Shown one piece after another: positions 20,704 through 30,248 of a stretch of DNA of 64,000 bases; position 1 is the stretch's first letter; each line of letters opens with the position of its first letter. The translations under genes were made by a program, and so were the position numbers. The DNA lies in the NCBI GenBank assembly GCA_028641055.1, contig CM054057.1, positions 325,816,941 to 325,880,940 on the forward strand, in the 5' to 3' direction. Source of the DNA: Alopecurus myosuroides. Lineage: Eukaryota > Streptophyta > Magnoliopsida > Poales > Poaceae. The notes below the pieces were generated by a model. It searched no databases. It saw only the letters and a program-made list of their open reading frames with translations, and had not been told where the DNA came from.

Positions 20704-23517
20704 ATCGAACCTTATTTGGTTTTTTTTTTTTTTTTGAGATTTACCACACCTTTATTCAGAAGAAATAGCAACGTTTACATCCACACCCAGCGGTGGCTCT
20801 AAATACCACACATGTCTACCAACAGAAAGAAAAATAGCACTCCTAGCTAGTCCATGGGCATCTGTGTTGGATGATCTATGCTCATGAACCACTTCAAACT
20901 CGGAAAGGCGTCCCGCTCTTCCCTGAATCTCCTTGATCACCTGGCCATAGTGGCCGAAACCCTGGCCTCTTATATTGTTAACAACGTTCAAGCAGTCAGA
21001 GGCTAGTCGAAACTTATCAATCCCCAGATCTTCAGTAATCGCTAGCCCCTCCCGGCAGGCTAGAGCCTCAAGGACCTCCGGGTCACTAATCCCTTCCAGG
21101 ACCACCACCGATGCTCCCAAAAACACTCCGTCAGCATTACGCACGATCCCTCCCACCGCAGCCTTGTTCGAGTTCTTTGAAACGGCTGCGTCCACGTTAA
21201 CCTTGGCCAGATTTCGCGGAGGCGCAATCCACCTTGGTCCATTACCCCTCCTCTTCTTCTCCTCCTTTGCTGGTTCAATCAAAGCCAGTTCCGCTATAAA
21301 CCTCTCGATGAAGCAGCTCGTAGACAGGGGACTTTGGAAGATACCCTCGTATATTGCCTTCCTCCTCGCATGCCATACTGCCCACAAAGTCACAACCACC
21401 CGTACCAAATCTTGCTGTGGCAGTGCCTCGAAGATCGTCGCAAGCCATCCTCTTGCTTCTCCCTCCTGGATATTAGCTACCATGTCCGTAAGATCATCCG
21501 GTGCCAACGCCCACGTGCACCTTGCCATATTGCAATCCAGCAGCGCATGTTTCCAGGAGTCCATCCTACCGCAGATTTTGCATACCCCATGCTCCGCCAT
21601 CCCCCTGTGATGAAGCAAATCACTTGTCGGAAGTGATTGTTTAGCCAACCTCCAAAGAAACACTCGAATTTTGGATGGTACCTTTACCTTCCACAACAAA
21701 CACCAATCAGAAGCATTCTCTGTCCGCCGTGATGCACCTGGTCTCTCCTCTAACCAGTCTGTTCTTGTTTCTCGCGTAGTTATCAACATGCGGTATGCTG
21801 ATCTGACCGTGAACACACCATTCCTCTCATAGTGCCACGCCCAGAAGTCCTCCTGCCTTCGTGTGCTTAGAGGGATCGAGACTATGACATCCCTATCCAT
21901 CGGTATAAAGGTCTGCTCAAGTTTGTCGACGTTCCACGACGCACTCCCTTGATCAATGAGCTCACTGACGAGCATCGGCGGATCATCACTCGGGCACGCA
22001 ATCGGTCGCAGACTGCCATCACGCGGGAGCCAGTTCGAGTTCCAGATGTGAGTACTCTCTCCGGTCCCTATACGTCGAATTAAGCCTTGTTTCAACACCT
22101 CCTTTCCATCGCATATGGCTCTCCATACTCTCGAGGGGGAAGAACCCAGGCTTGCGCTTAGGAAATCTCCTTGCGGGTGATACACCGCAGCAATAATCCT
22201 TGCACTTAGAGAAGCAGGTTCTTGGAGTATTCGCCACGCTTGCCGAGCTAGGAGAGCTAGATTAAAGAGTTCTATGTATCTAAATCCTAGCCCCCCTAGA
22301 TATTTTGGCTTGATCATCTCCTCCCAAGAAACCCAACAAGTACGCCTCTTCCCTTCTGTGCTTCCCCACCAAAATCTCCTTAGCAAACCATCAATGTGTT
22401 TGCATAGGCCCTTTGGCAATTTAAAACATGCCATGGAATATGTTGGTATAGCTTGTGCAACGGATTTTATGAGCACTTCCTTCCCTGCCGCTGACAAAAG
22501 CATTTCCAACCAGCCTTGTACTTTCTTCCAAACTCGATCCTTTAGGAATTTAAAAGCCCCATTGACAGATGTACCAACATCCGAGGGCATCCCCAAGTAT
22601 TTCTCGCTCAACGAGATATTATGAACATTAAGAATGCCCATGATCTCATCTCTAATCACCTGTTGGCATCCTTTTGCGAAATGAATTGAAGATTTACCTT
22701 CATTTAGCTTTTGACCCGATGTCTCACAGTAACTCCTTAAGATCTCCGGTACTTCTAATGCATCTTCTCGTCTCGCTCTGAAGAACAACAGGCTGTCATC
22801 AGCAAATAACAAGTGACTGACCATTGGAGCCAATGGAGCCACTTTGATACCACTTAAGCACGATGACCGAATTTTTGAGTTTAACAGGCACGATAGGCCC
22901 TCTGCTGCCAACAAAAAGAGATAAGCAGAAATGGGATCACCCTGACGGATGCCCCTAGACGGAAGAAAACTCTCAAGATGATCACCATTAAAGATAACTG
23001 AGAAAGAGACAGTTGTTACCAAACGCATCACCATCTCTACCCATCGCTGTTTGAAACCCAACCGCAGCATAATCGCCCGCAGATAGCTCCACTCCACCCT
23101 GTCATAGGCCTTCTGCATATCCAACTTTAGTGCACAACACCGTTGATCCCGTGCTCTCTTACGTTTCATGAAATGGAGACATTCATAAGCCGTAATTATG
23201 TTATCCGTGATCAGGCGCCCCGGAACAAAGGCCGACTGCTCCTCTGCAATGATTTCTGGAAGGATCTCCTTCAGCCTATTTGCCAACACTTTCGAAGCGA
23301 TTTTATAAATAACATTGCATAAACTTATTTGCCTAAACTGACCCAAATCCTCCGGGCTAGCCACCTTCGGAATTAATACAATGAAGGTGTTGTTGATGGC
23401 AGCCGGATCATCCTCCCCTCGTAGTATACGTAAAACTATCGAGGTCACCTCTCCCCCACATAGCTCCCAATGGCGCTGAAAGAAATGCTCCCATAAACTT
23501 ATCGAACCTTATTTGGT
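20704..23517 (-). mobile_element. 5'-truncated L1-type LINE (LINE-2) with 17-bp TSD
   Basis: The perfect direct repeat ATCGAACCTTATTTGGT lies at 20704-20720 and 23501-23517. A 16-T run (20720-20735) at the left end is the poly(A) tail of a minus-strand insertion. The body contains only the RT-to-C-terminus part, so the element was truncated at the 5' end during target-primed reverse transcription. The uninterrupted frame and perfect TSD indicate a young insertion. It sits in the TIM8 upstream region. Confidence 0.95.
20752..23499 (-). CDS. LINE-2 reverse transcriptase, zf-RVT and RNase H, 5'-truncated
   Basis: The frame is open from the insertion junction (23499) to TAA 20752-20754, about 915 residues, with no internal stop. 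RT blocks are visible: IVLIPKVASPEDLGQFRQIS, LKLDMQKAYDRVEWSYL, PSRGIRQGDPISAYLFLLAAE, and the catalytic FADD (LLFADDSLLFF). A zf-RVT region follows (KIRVFLWRLAKQSLPTSDLL, CKICGRMDSWKHALLDC), then an RNase H domain (VNVDAAVSKNSNKAAVGGIV, EALACREGL, LASDCLNVV) with Asp-Glu-Asp visible. The start codon, endonuclease and first RT residues are missing, so this copy is not autonomous although its remaining sequence is intact. Confidence 0.93.
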   Translation of the reverse strand, partial: SLWEHFFQRHWELCGGEVTSIVLRILRGEDDPAAINNTFIVLIPKVASPEDLGQFRQISLCNVIYKIASKVLANRLKEILPEIIAEEQSAFVPGRLITDNIITAYECLHFMKRKRARDQRCCALKLDMQKAYDRVEWSYLRAIMLRLGFKQRWVEMVMRLVTTVSFSVIFNGDHLESFLPSRGIRQGDPISAYLFLLAAEGLSCLLNSKIRSSCLSGIKVAPLAPMVSHLLFADDSLLFFRARREDALEVPEILRSYCETSGQKLNEGKSSIHFAKGCQQVIRDEIMGILNVHNISLSEKYLGMPSDVGTSVNGAFKFLKDRVWKKVQGWLEMLLSAAGKEVLIKSVAQAIPTYSMACFKLPKGLCKHIDGLLRRFWWGSTEGKRRTCWVSWEEMIKPKYLGGLGFRYIELFNLALLARQAWRILQEPASLSARIIAAVYHPQGDFLSASLGSSPSRVWRAICDGKEVLKQGLIRRIGTGESTHIWNSNWLPRDGSLRPIACPSDDPPMLVSELIDQGSASWNVDKLEQTFIPMDRDVIVSIPLSTRRQEDFWAWHYERNGVFTVRSAYRMLITTRETRTDWLEERPGASRRTENASDWCLLWKVKVPSKIRVFLWRLAKQSLPTSDLLHHRGMAEHGVCKICGRMDSWKHALLDCNMARCTWALAPDDLTDMVANIQEGEARGWLATIFEALPQQDLVRVVVTLWAVWHARRKAIYEGIFQSPLSTSCFIERFIAELALIEPAKEEKKRRGNGPRWIAPPRNLAKVNVDAAVSKNSNKAAVGGIVRNADGVFLGASVVVLEGISDPEVLEALACREGLAITEDLGIDKFRLASDCLNVVNNIRGQGFGHYGQVIKEIQGRAGRLSEFEVVHEHRSSNTDAHGLARSAIFLSVGRHVWYLEPPLGVDVNVAISSE

Positions 23518-23546
23518 CAACATCGTAATTGTGTCTGGGCTACGAT

Positions 23547-24232
23547 TATAGCTGGCCAAACGGGCCGGGCTTTTTTGGCTGGCCCGAAGTACGACATTTT
23601 TGGCCCGCCACGAGCACGACACGGCACAATTTAAATGGGTCGCGGCACGGCACGAGCACGATAGTGCCCGGACCGCTCCTCGATTTGAAGCACGTGGGCC
23701 GGCACGGCACGGCACGATGTAAACGGGCCGGCACGCGGCCCGGCACGGGCACGATATGGCACGATTAAATTAGAGGGGTGAGCATCCCTTTTATAGGGAA
23801 AACATGCATTTTTTTAGGACTAAATTAGCTCTCTAATAATTAAATATGGCTAAACAGCTCAAAACTGAGACAAATCACACTTAAAATGGACTAATTACGT
23901 CCCTAATTACCATCCAACACTTAAAATGCTGCACTCCCGCTCAACAAATTCGAAAAAGACTTCCCCCCACTTCCCCCTCCTCTCAGGCCCACCAAAAATT
24001 GAAATTTCAAAAAATCTCGCCCATTAGTCGGGCCAGCCGTGCCAGGCCGAAATCGGGCCAATCGTGCCGAAATGGGCCCATCAGGCCATAAACAGGCTGC
24101 TGAGCCATGCCTTGCACCGAAATCAGGCCCGTGGGCTAGCCCGGCACGGCACGAATAAGCCGGGCCGTATACGGGCCGTGCTTTTTCCGGCACTGGTCGG
24201 GCCGTGCCGGGCGGCCCGTTTGGCCAGCTATA
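23547..24232. mobile_element. Non-autonomous hAT element, 686 bp, TSD GCTACGAT
   Basis: The 20-bp inverted termini TATAGCTGGCCAAACGGGCC are flanked by the perfect 8-bp duplication GCTACGAT (23539-23546 and 24233-24240). Both subterminal zones carry many CGGGCC and GGCACGG words. The AT-rich middle (about 23760-24000) has no open transposase frame. The termini are clearly related to those of the 289-bp MITE at 5850-6138 (TATACCTGGCCA). Confidence 0.94.
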
Positions 24233-24862
24233 GCTACGATGGAGCCAAATGGGCTTTGGTTAGACAAGCCTGTACACCTCGGGCCTGCAGATCAAGTGTA
24301 ACATCCGGTCTCGTGCGTGGTTCGGTAAGTACTCGCTCTGTATCAAAATACGATGATTTAGCGTTTTCTAGATAAAAGTACTCCCTTCGTCTCAAATCAA
24401 GTGTTACAAAGTTTGAGAAAAGTGGATGTATCTAATACTAAATTATGTCTAGATACAGTGTTACACTTTTGTCAAACTTTGCGACATTTAGGGTCTGTTT
24501 GGTTCTGCTGTGGATTCTGAAAAAGCTGCTGTGAGCTGTGAGCTGTGGTAAACCTGCTGTGAGCAGACAACTGTGGATAAGCTGGAAGTTGTTTGGTTAG
24601 ACCAACTGTGAAACTGTAGTTTTGGCACACAGTGTCTGTAATACTTTTGTCCATGGTAGACTGTTTATATTGTAAGTGAACATAAAACACATGATGTAGA
24701 CGAATTAAACATGTTATTCAATAGAAATATCTTTTTTGGCAATGTTGCATGTACGCATATAATATAAATGGAAAGTTATGTCCTAGATTATTACAAAATA
24801 GATATAAAAGACACAAATGTCATACGGTTCACATGATAATGTCCTCAATCAACATAGGTATA

Positions 24863-26148
24863 CTATGTCCCTTGCGCAGCAAGAAGAGCATCAGCTATCC
24901 TATTACGGATATTATTCATTGTATCCTCGTGCTCTCCCTCTGGAACGTCATCAGGCTGTGTTTCGGTCGCACGACGTGCCGCTCGAGGTAGATAGTCCTC
25001 ATTTCCATCGCATTTATCAAACTCTTTGTCACTCAAATTGCTATCACGGATGAAGTTGTGCAACGCCAAGCACGCAATGATGATATGCTTCTGCGTACGA
25101 GGTCGGAAACTTGGCATAGCTTTCAATATGCGCCACTTCTGCTTGAGGACCCCAAATGCACGCTCAATGACATTGCGAAGGGATGAATGCAAAAAGTTGA
25201 ACAACTCATACTTTCCCTGAGGTGCACGGTGACGACGAATACGAAACTCTGGAAGATGGTATGTACTCCCCTTGAATGGAGCAAGGTATCCAGTTCGGTT
25301 TGGATAACCGGAATCAACGAGGTAGTATTTTCCTATAAATACCTGGTTAGCATACATAATAACAGCAAAATTAATGATAACATAGATTATTATATAATAC
25401 CTTTGGGAGGTACCGGAAATGATTGAAAATTTGCTAATGCATGATTTAGGATTCTCGTATCATGTGCAGAGCCCGGCCAACCAGCAACCGCAAAGGTAAA
25501 CCTCATGTCAAAGTCACATATCGCAAGCAAATTTTGAGATGTATACCCATGCCGGCATGTGTGGTTAACCACCTCCTCTGCAGGCACTGAAACTGGCACA
25601 TGCGATCCATCGATAGCACCAATGGCGCCTTTGAAATGAGGCCAAAAGCGAGCTTCTTTAACCTTTTCGGGTTCAGTACTAAAAGCAGGGTCTCTAGGTT
25701 TGATATTATCTTTGGCCAACTTGCGTAAACATAACAATACTTCCTTAAACTTGGTATGAACTGTCCATAGTGACCGTACGAAACGGTTTTCGACTTGACA
25801 AAAAGCCTGGGGACCTCCAACAATCCATAAAAACATGGCTAGTGACTCGATTGATGAAACATTATTCGTCAACTTCAAGCCATAGGTAGAGACAAGCAAA
25901 TCGTGGAGTGACATGAAAACTTGAGTGCTCATCCGGAACATCTTATAAAAATACCTAGGACGACCAAAGCACTCCATAACCCATTGAATTCCTGTTTGTT
26001 GAGCTTCTCTATACGGACTTTTGTTCAAATAACGCTCTGTGTAAAGGTTACCTATGTTCCCCATGGTGGCAGTCTGCTTCGCAAGTTCGGCAAGTAGTAA
26101 CAATCCCTCATGTCCCTTTTTCCCAACATCTTCCATGCTTGAATCCAT
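24863..26148 (-). CDS. PIF/Harbinger transposase (DDE_Tnp_4, HARBI1-like nuclease)
   Basis: Exon 1 is 25401-26148 and exon 2 is 24863-25332, separated by a 68-bp GT...AG intron (25333-25400). The joined frame is 405 codons with no stop. The catalytic triad is complete by family comparison: D180 (GAIDGSHVP), D256 (KYYLVDSGYPN, created across the splice junction region) and E306 (VIERAFGVLKQKW). An N-terminal helix region precedes (GIQWVMECFGRPRYFYKMFRM, typical of these transposases). The C-terminus is acidic. The protein cuts and joins element ends in the nucleus together with the Myb-like partner. A TTTGTGTAG just before the ATG could be an acceptor, so an additional 5' untranslated exon is possible. 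Confidence 0.93.
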
Positions 26149-26379
26149 CTACACAAAGAAAATAATATGTTGATGTTAACATATGGTAACGTCAATAACA
26201 TATTGTAGCACGGGCACAAGCAAATTAATGGTTCACAACTCAAGCAAATAAATAGTTCTACAACCATACAAAATATTGTTCACGGACACAAGCAAATTAA
26301 TGGTTCACAAGTAAAGAAAATGTATCGTTGACAACTCAAGAAAATAAATTGTTCTACAACCAAAAATATATAGGTAGTT

Positions 26380-27342
26380 CTAAACGCGCTTTGACATCTC
26401 CTTGTCATGTTCCCTCTCAAGTAAATCTTTCCTTCCTTCATTTGTTTCGAGCAAGCTGAAAATCTCCCTAAATTCAGGCTTCACAATCAACAAGGTGGCT
26501 GTGTGGAAGAGCGCTGTTTTTTCTTCAACACCACATTCTTTCACCAACTTCATGACTTGTGCAATGGTAGGGACAACATTGGTTGGAGTAGGAGTTGATG
26601 ATGCTTCAACACTACAGGTTATCTTGTCCACTCCGGTTTCTATCTTCTGACATGTTTGCTTGTACAACCGAAAGAAGGGGCTCTTCTCATCTCTATCCGC
26701 ATTCGCTGCTTCCTCCTTGCGCTTCTTGTTTGTTTTTGGTTTATTCACCTTCTCAGTCTTCGCTACTTCAACCACATCCTCATCACTAGATTCACCAGAG
26801 GACACATCTCCAGGACATGACGCACTAGCCCCAGTGACATGCGCCTTATCAAAAAGTGCATGTAGATCATCAATGTGCTTTGGCCCACGTTTTCTGAACT
26901 TCACATGGTTGCACTTGATATTTCTTTCGGCATTGTTGCATCTCTGTAATTCGGGAGTTTACAAGTTAGTTACTACAAACAGAAAATCATGGAAAACAAA
27001 AACTTTAATTTATGATAAAGTTACTCATCTCACCTCAAGATGTTCATCCCACCATGTGTCAGAGCAATCAACAGTTTGCTTCGCATCATCCCAGCCGAGT
27101 CCGCTAGCAGCAATTTTTAACTCCATGAATATTGTGTAATCTTTTTTCAAATTATCCCATTTGTTCTTCAATTGTGTCTTGGTTAGCTTCTTTCCGGATC
27201 TTACTTCAAACTTAGCTATCAGGTTCTTCCAACCGGTGCCGGTAAAACAACCTATGGGTCTATTTCCAGCACTAATCTCTTCCTTGCAAATGTCAATGAA
27301 GTGCTTGACATTTGCTGCATCCCAAACAGCCTTCTCACTCAT
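26380..27342 (-). CDS. PIF/Harbinger Myb/SANT-like DNA-binding protein (ORF1)
   Basis: Exon 1 is 27034-27342 and exon 2 is 26380-26943, separated by a 90-bp intron (donor GAG|GTGAGA, acceptor TTACAG|AGATGC). The joined frame gives 290 residues. The N-terminal ~100 residues form a Myb/SANT-like domain (Myb_DNA-bind_3 type) with the spaced tryptophans VWDAANVKHF, GTGWKNLIAKF and DTWWDEHLE. A Lys-rich segment (KPKTNKKRKEEA) may be a nuclear signal. Exon 2 ends in a Glu/Lys-rich helix. In this superfamily the ORF1 protein binds subterminal DNA and recruits the transposase to the nucleus. It lies directly upstream of the transposase on the same strand. Confidence 0.9.
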
Positions 27343-28290
27343 ACTTCAGTCAAGAAAAAATAAATATAGTCACAGTTATTGTTCATGCTGGAAACGTATA
27401 GCATGTATTCACATGTGCAATTTTATTTATTTGTGCAGCCGATGAACCCAAATGATACTACCTCTAAAAGACACCACTTATTTCTAGTGAGCTAGCGATA
27501 GCTAACAGAGTAGCGTACATATGTGTATTGGTATTTACCATTTTTTTTAATCAGTGGATGGATGCAAACTCTTCCCGGTCTACTTGTTTCTAGTCACCTA
27601 GCTAGCTCGTAGGTGCATGTGCCATGGGAAAGCAAGCAAAGCCAGATCCATGTGCTATATTTTATTCAACAGAGACAACATCGATCGATCTAACTTTTCG
27701 TATAGCAAGCCAGCTTAGCTGTACGTACGTGCATGTGAGTCGACGAGTACTACTTTTGCCTAGTCGATCTATGGAGGCTAGCTGGTGCGTTGCGACTGAT
27801 CTATGGAGGCTAGCTGATACGTTGCGACTAGGACCTCAAAGCACCATGTTCTTATCTTTAAGGGAAGGAATCATGATTACCTGACTGAGAGTTGCAGAGG
27901 AGGCCGGGACAGGATAGCGAAGACCCGATGGGACGATGAACGTCAGGAACACGCCGCGCGACGTCGTCGGCCGGATGGGGCGGCGGCCGGGAACCCTAGA
28001 TTGTTTTGTCTCCGGTGCTGTGTTGGACGCGTGGAAACAATTTAACGAGATGCGCCGGTGGCAGGAGGAATTAATTAGAACGAAAGGGTACGTTCACTTA
28101 TGGGTGGCATTGGTGGGTAAATACCATCCAATCCGTTGGACCCAACGCAATAGAAGCAGCCGTGTACCTGTGGTGGAAAATACACTAGAAAAAGTCGGTC
28201 GCTTTCAATAATCTGCCGTGGTAAATTATCCCTTTGGTTGACTTTTAGATTTTTGACAGTAGAAGCAGGTTGGATAAGCAGAACCAAACA
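27343..28290. other. Harbinger 5' non-coding region
   Basis: This holds the presumed promoter of the Myb-like gene and the right subterminal region. The repeated block CTATGGAGGCTAGCTG occurs twice (about 27770-27786 and 27801-27817). No coding region is supported. A clear TATA box could not be assigned. Confidence 0.5.
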
Positions 28291-28401
28291 GACCCTTAGT
28301 TTGAGACGGAGAGAGTACATGGATCCACACACTAAAACGTGTTTAGATATATGTTTTTTTTAGAAAACACTAAAATATTTTACATTTTGATATGGAGGGA
28401 G

Positions 28402-29849
28402 TTGTATAATGCTGAGTGTTTATACATGTGTATATAAAAATAATTTTTGATCCCCGCAAAAAAATAAAAAAGTTAAACATTAGTGGTTATTTATACTAGA
28501 CATATGCACCGTTGTTTATGAAAAGATTAGTTTATTTTTGTAAACACCTACCTAAACACGTTGAATTGTACATGTCCGGTACCGTTTCCAAAAAAGGTAT
28601 TGTCTGTTAAAAAATGATGACTTCATTTTGTCTACATACATACATGTTTAGACAAACAAAAATCGTCTATTATGAAATGGAGGGAGTATGAATTTTTAAC
28701 TCATACTCAACGAGCGAGCTAAAGAACGCTCACGTTAAGCTTTTTTTTCTTTGTCAAAAACAAATTTGTAGAGAATGACTAGTTTTCACCCATCTAGTTA
28801 AGATATTGAAAAGTTGTTTACCGCAATGGCCCTTAGCTTGATCTGCTTTTTATTAGGCGGGCGTTGAGCGTCCTTGGGAAAAAATCCCCCCCATCCTCCT
28901 GGTCCCCAGCCTGTCATGTGTCCCAAAAAGACAACAAACCCGTTTTTGCTGCATAACTTTTGCTTTTGCTGCATAACTTTTCGTTTTTACTGCAGTATAG
29001 CAAAAAAATTGTTCCTGTACAAAACATAACAGGAAAAACGCTGGACTCGCCGGAGACCTCTTAGAAAATATTTTGTACTACAATAGCAGAAAACGAACAA
29101 TAATTGCAGCCAAAAAAATGCTATTGTAGCAAAAAAAATTTGACTTGGCCGGAGAACTTGCCGGAGACATTATAGCAAAAAATTCTACTCAAAATCAGAG
29201 AACAATTGTAGCAAAAAGATTTTTGTAGTTTAGCAAAAAAAATACTAACTTCACCGAAAACATTGCCAGAGAGTCTTGCAGCAGACCTCGTCGGAGACAT
29301 TTTTAACAAATAATATGTACAATATTAGCAAAATCAAATCAGAATTGCGGCAGGAGGCTACCACGGCGCGGCGGCACAGGGCCTGCCGGAGCAGGGCACG
29401 GAGGCGCAGAGCGAACGAGATGTGCACGAGCTAGGCGCCATGACGATTTGCGTGGAAGCATGAGCTGCGCGTCATGGCCATGGAAGCACGAGCTAGACGC
29501 GTCATGACGATTTGCGTGTAAAGGAATACGGCAGCGGATGCGTGTGTGGGCCTCATTGCACTGTATTTGACCCGAACGGGTATGCGTGGAGCGCAGCCAA
29601 TGCGGAGGACGGAGCGGTACCGATCCTCCGGGTGACCGAGAGCTTTTCCCTTTTTCTTATATAGCAGAAATGTGTACATATTATATTAGGTATGTCAGCT
29701 ATACTCCCGTGTGTGTCAAACTAATTGTATCAATCTATAGCAGAAATACTCTATCAATTTGAAGCCCTACATACAAAAATTGGCCTTAATCGGTCAAGCA
29801 TATGTTTTGTTGCCGGCTGGGTGAACACATCGGGCGAGCTGATCTTCAG
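28402..29849. other. Intergenic DNA with a Stowaway end and GTAGCAAAAA-rich repeat
   Basis: No gene is seen. A Stowaway-type end (TATTATGAAATGGAGGGAG then TA) closes at 28686. From 28950 to 29340 short words related to (G)TAGCAAAAAA and GCCGGAGAC recur irregularly, and TTTTGCTGCATAACTTTT is repeated twice near 28947-28983. Around 29440-29520 GTCATGACGATTTGCGTG-like words are duplicated. These look like decayed non-autonomous transposon sequence of unassigned class. Confidence 0.5.
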
Positions 29850-30248
29850 AAGAGATAGATCTGACATCTATGGCACATGACGACATAAGTTAACACAAAA
29901 AGTAAAAGTCAATTTTAATATGCTCTGTGCGAGTTTGGAACACTTGGTCTGCAGTCAGATAGATTACGCCAAAGATTGTCACACTAAAAGATGGGCCTTT
30001 TAACTCTCAAACTCTTGCTAGCACACCTAAATCATCTTAGCTGACCCATTTACCAAGGCTTTATACTCATTTTCCGTACTAGACGGAAATATGGTGGGTT
30101 GTTTTGGGGAACTCAAAATCACAAACCCACCTGTAGAGCGTTTATCATCAACACATTATGTCTAGTCTGTATCAGTTAACTGAATATACCAATGAAAATT
30201 GATGATGATATAAGATACTCAAGCAGGTAACCAAAGTTGCTTTCACAT
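29850..30248 (-). pseudogene. Copia RNase H remnant, left half
   Basis: On the minus strand it reads RSTGGFVILSSPKQPTIFPS followed by STENEYKALVNGSAKMI, which is the RNase H core of a Ty1/Copia element (D..STGG...STEAEY pattern). Many stops and frame changes follow towards 29850. The sequence is continued at 31615 after removal of the retroposon at 30249-31599. Only this small piece of the element is recognised. Confidence 0.8.

Larger units (their letters stand above)
24491..28295 (-). mobile_element. Complete two-gene PIF/Harbinger transposon, 3805 bp, TSD TTA
   Basis: Identical 19-bp inverted termini GGGTCTGTTTGGTTCTGCT are flanked by TTA at 24488-24490 and 28296-28298, the PIF/Harbinger target preference. 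On the minus strand it carries a Myb/SANT-like gene (26380-27342) and a DDE transposase gene (24863-26148). Both are open once one GT-AG intron is removed from each. Termini, TSD, catalytic residues and both genes look intact, so this may be an autonomous or recently autonomous copy. Confidence 0.95.
24381..28315. mobile_element. Inner Stowaway MITE, split by the Harbinger element
   Basis: The left end CTCCCTTCGTCTCAAATC at 24381 and the right end GTTTGAGACGGAGAGAG ending at 28315 are inverted repeats. They are flanked by TA at 24379-24380 and 28316-28317. Without the Harbinger element it would be about 130 bp. It lies within the outer Stowaway. Confidence 0.88.
24332..28401. mobile_element. 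Outer Stowaway MITE, split by inner insertions
   Basis: The left end CTCGCTCTGTATCAAAATA (24332, after TA 24330-24331) matches the reverse complement of the right end, which finishes TTTTGATATGGAGGGAG at 28401. Both arms continue into matching TTTAG(T/C)GTTTTCTA sequence. The element would be about 135 bp without the insertion at 24379-28317. The right TA duplication has become TT. Confidence 0.82.

Noticed and set aside
20975..21610. 211-codon plus-strand frame opposite LINE-2
   Set aside because: Antisense to the well-supported RT/RNase H frame, without recognisable features.
25333..25357. Downstream transposase exon starting with VFIGKYY
   Set aside because: Joining at the CCAG before it would put the exon out of phase; the TTTATAG acceptor at 25333 keeps the frame and gives the family-typical PKGKYYLVD.
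29431..29679. Small minus-strand protein of 82 codons
   Set aside because: No conserved feature, lies over a locally duplicated segment, no splice or promoter support.
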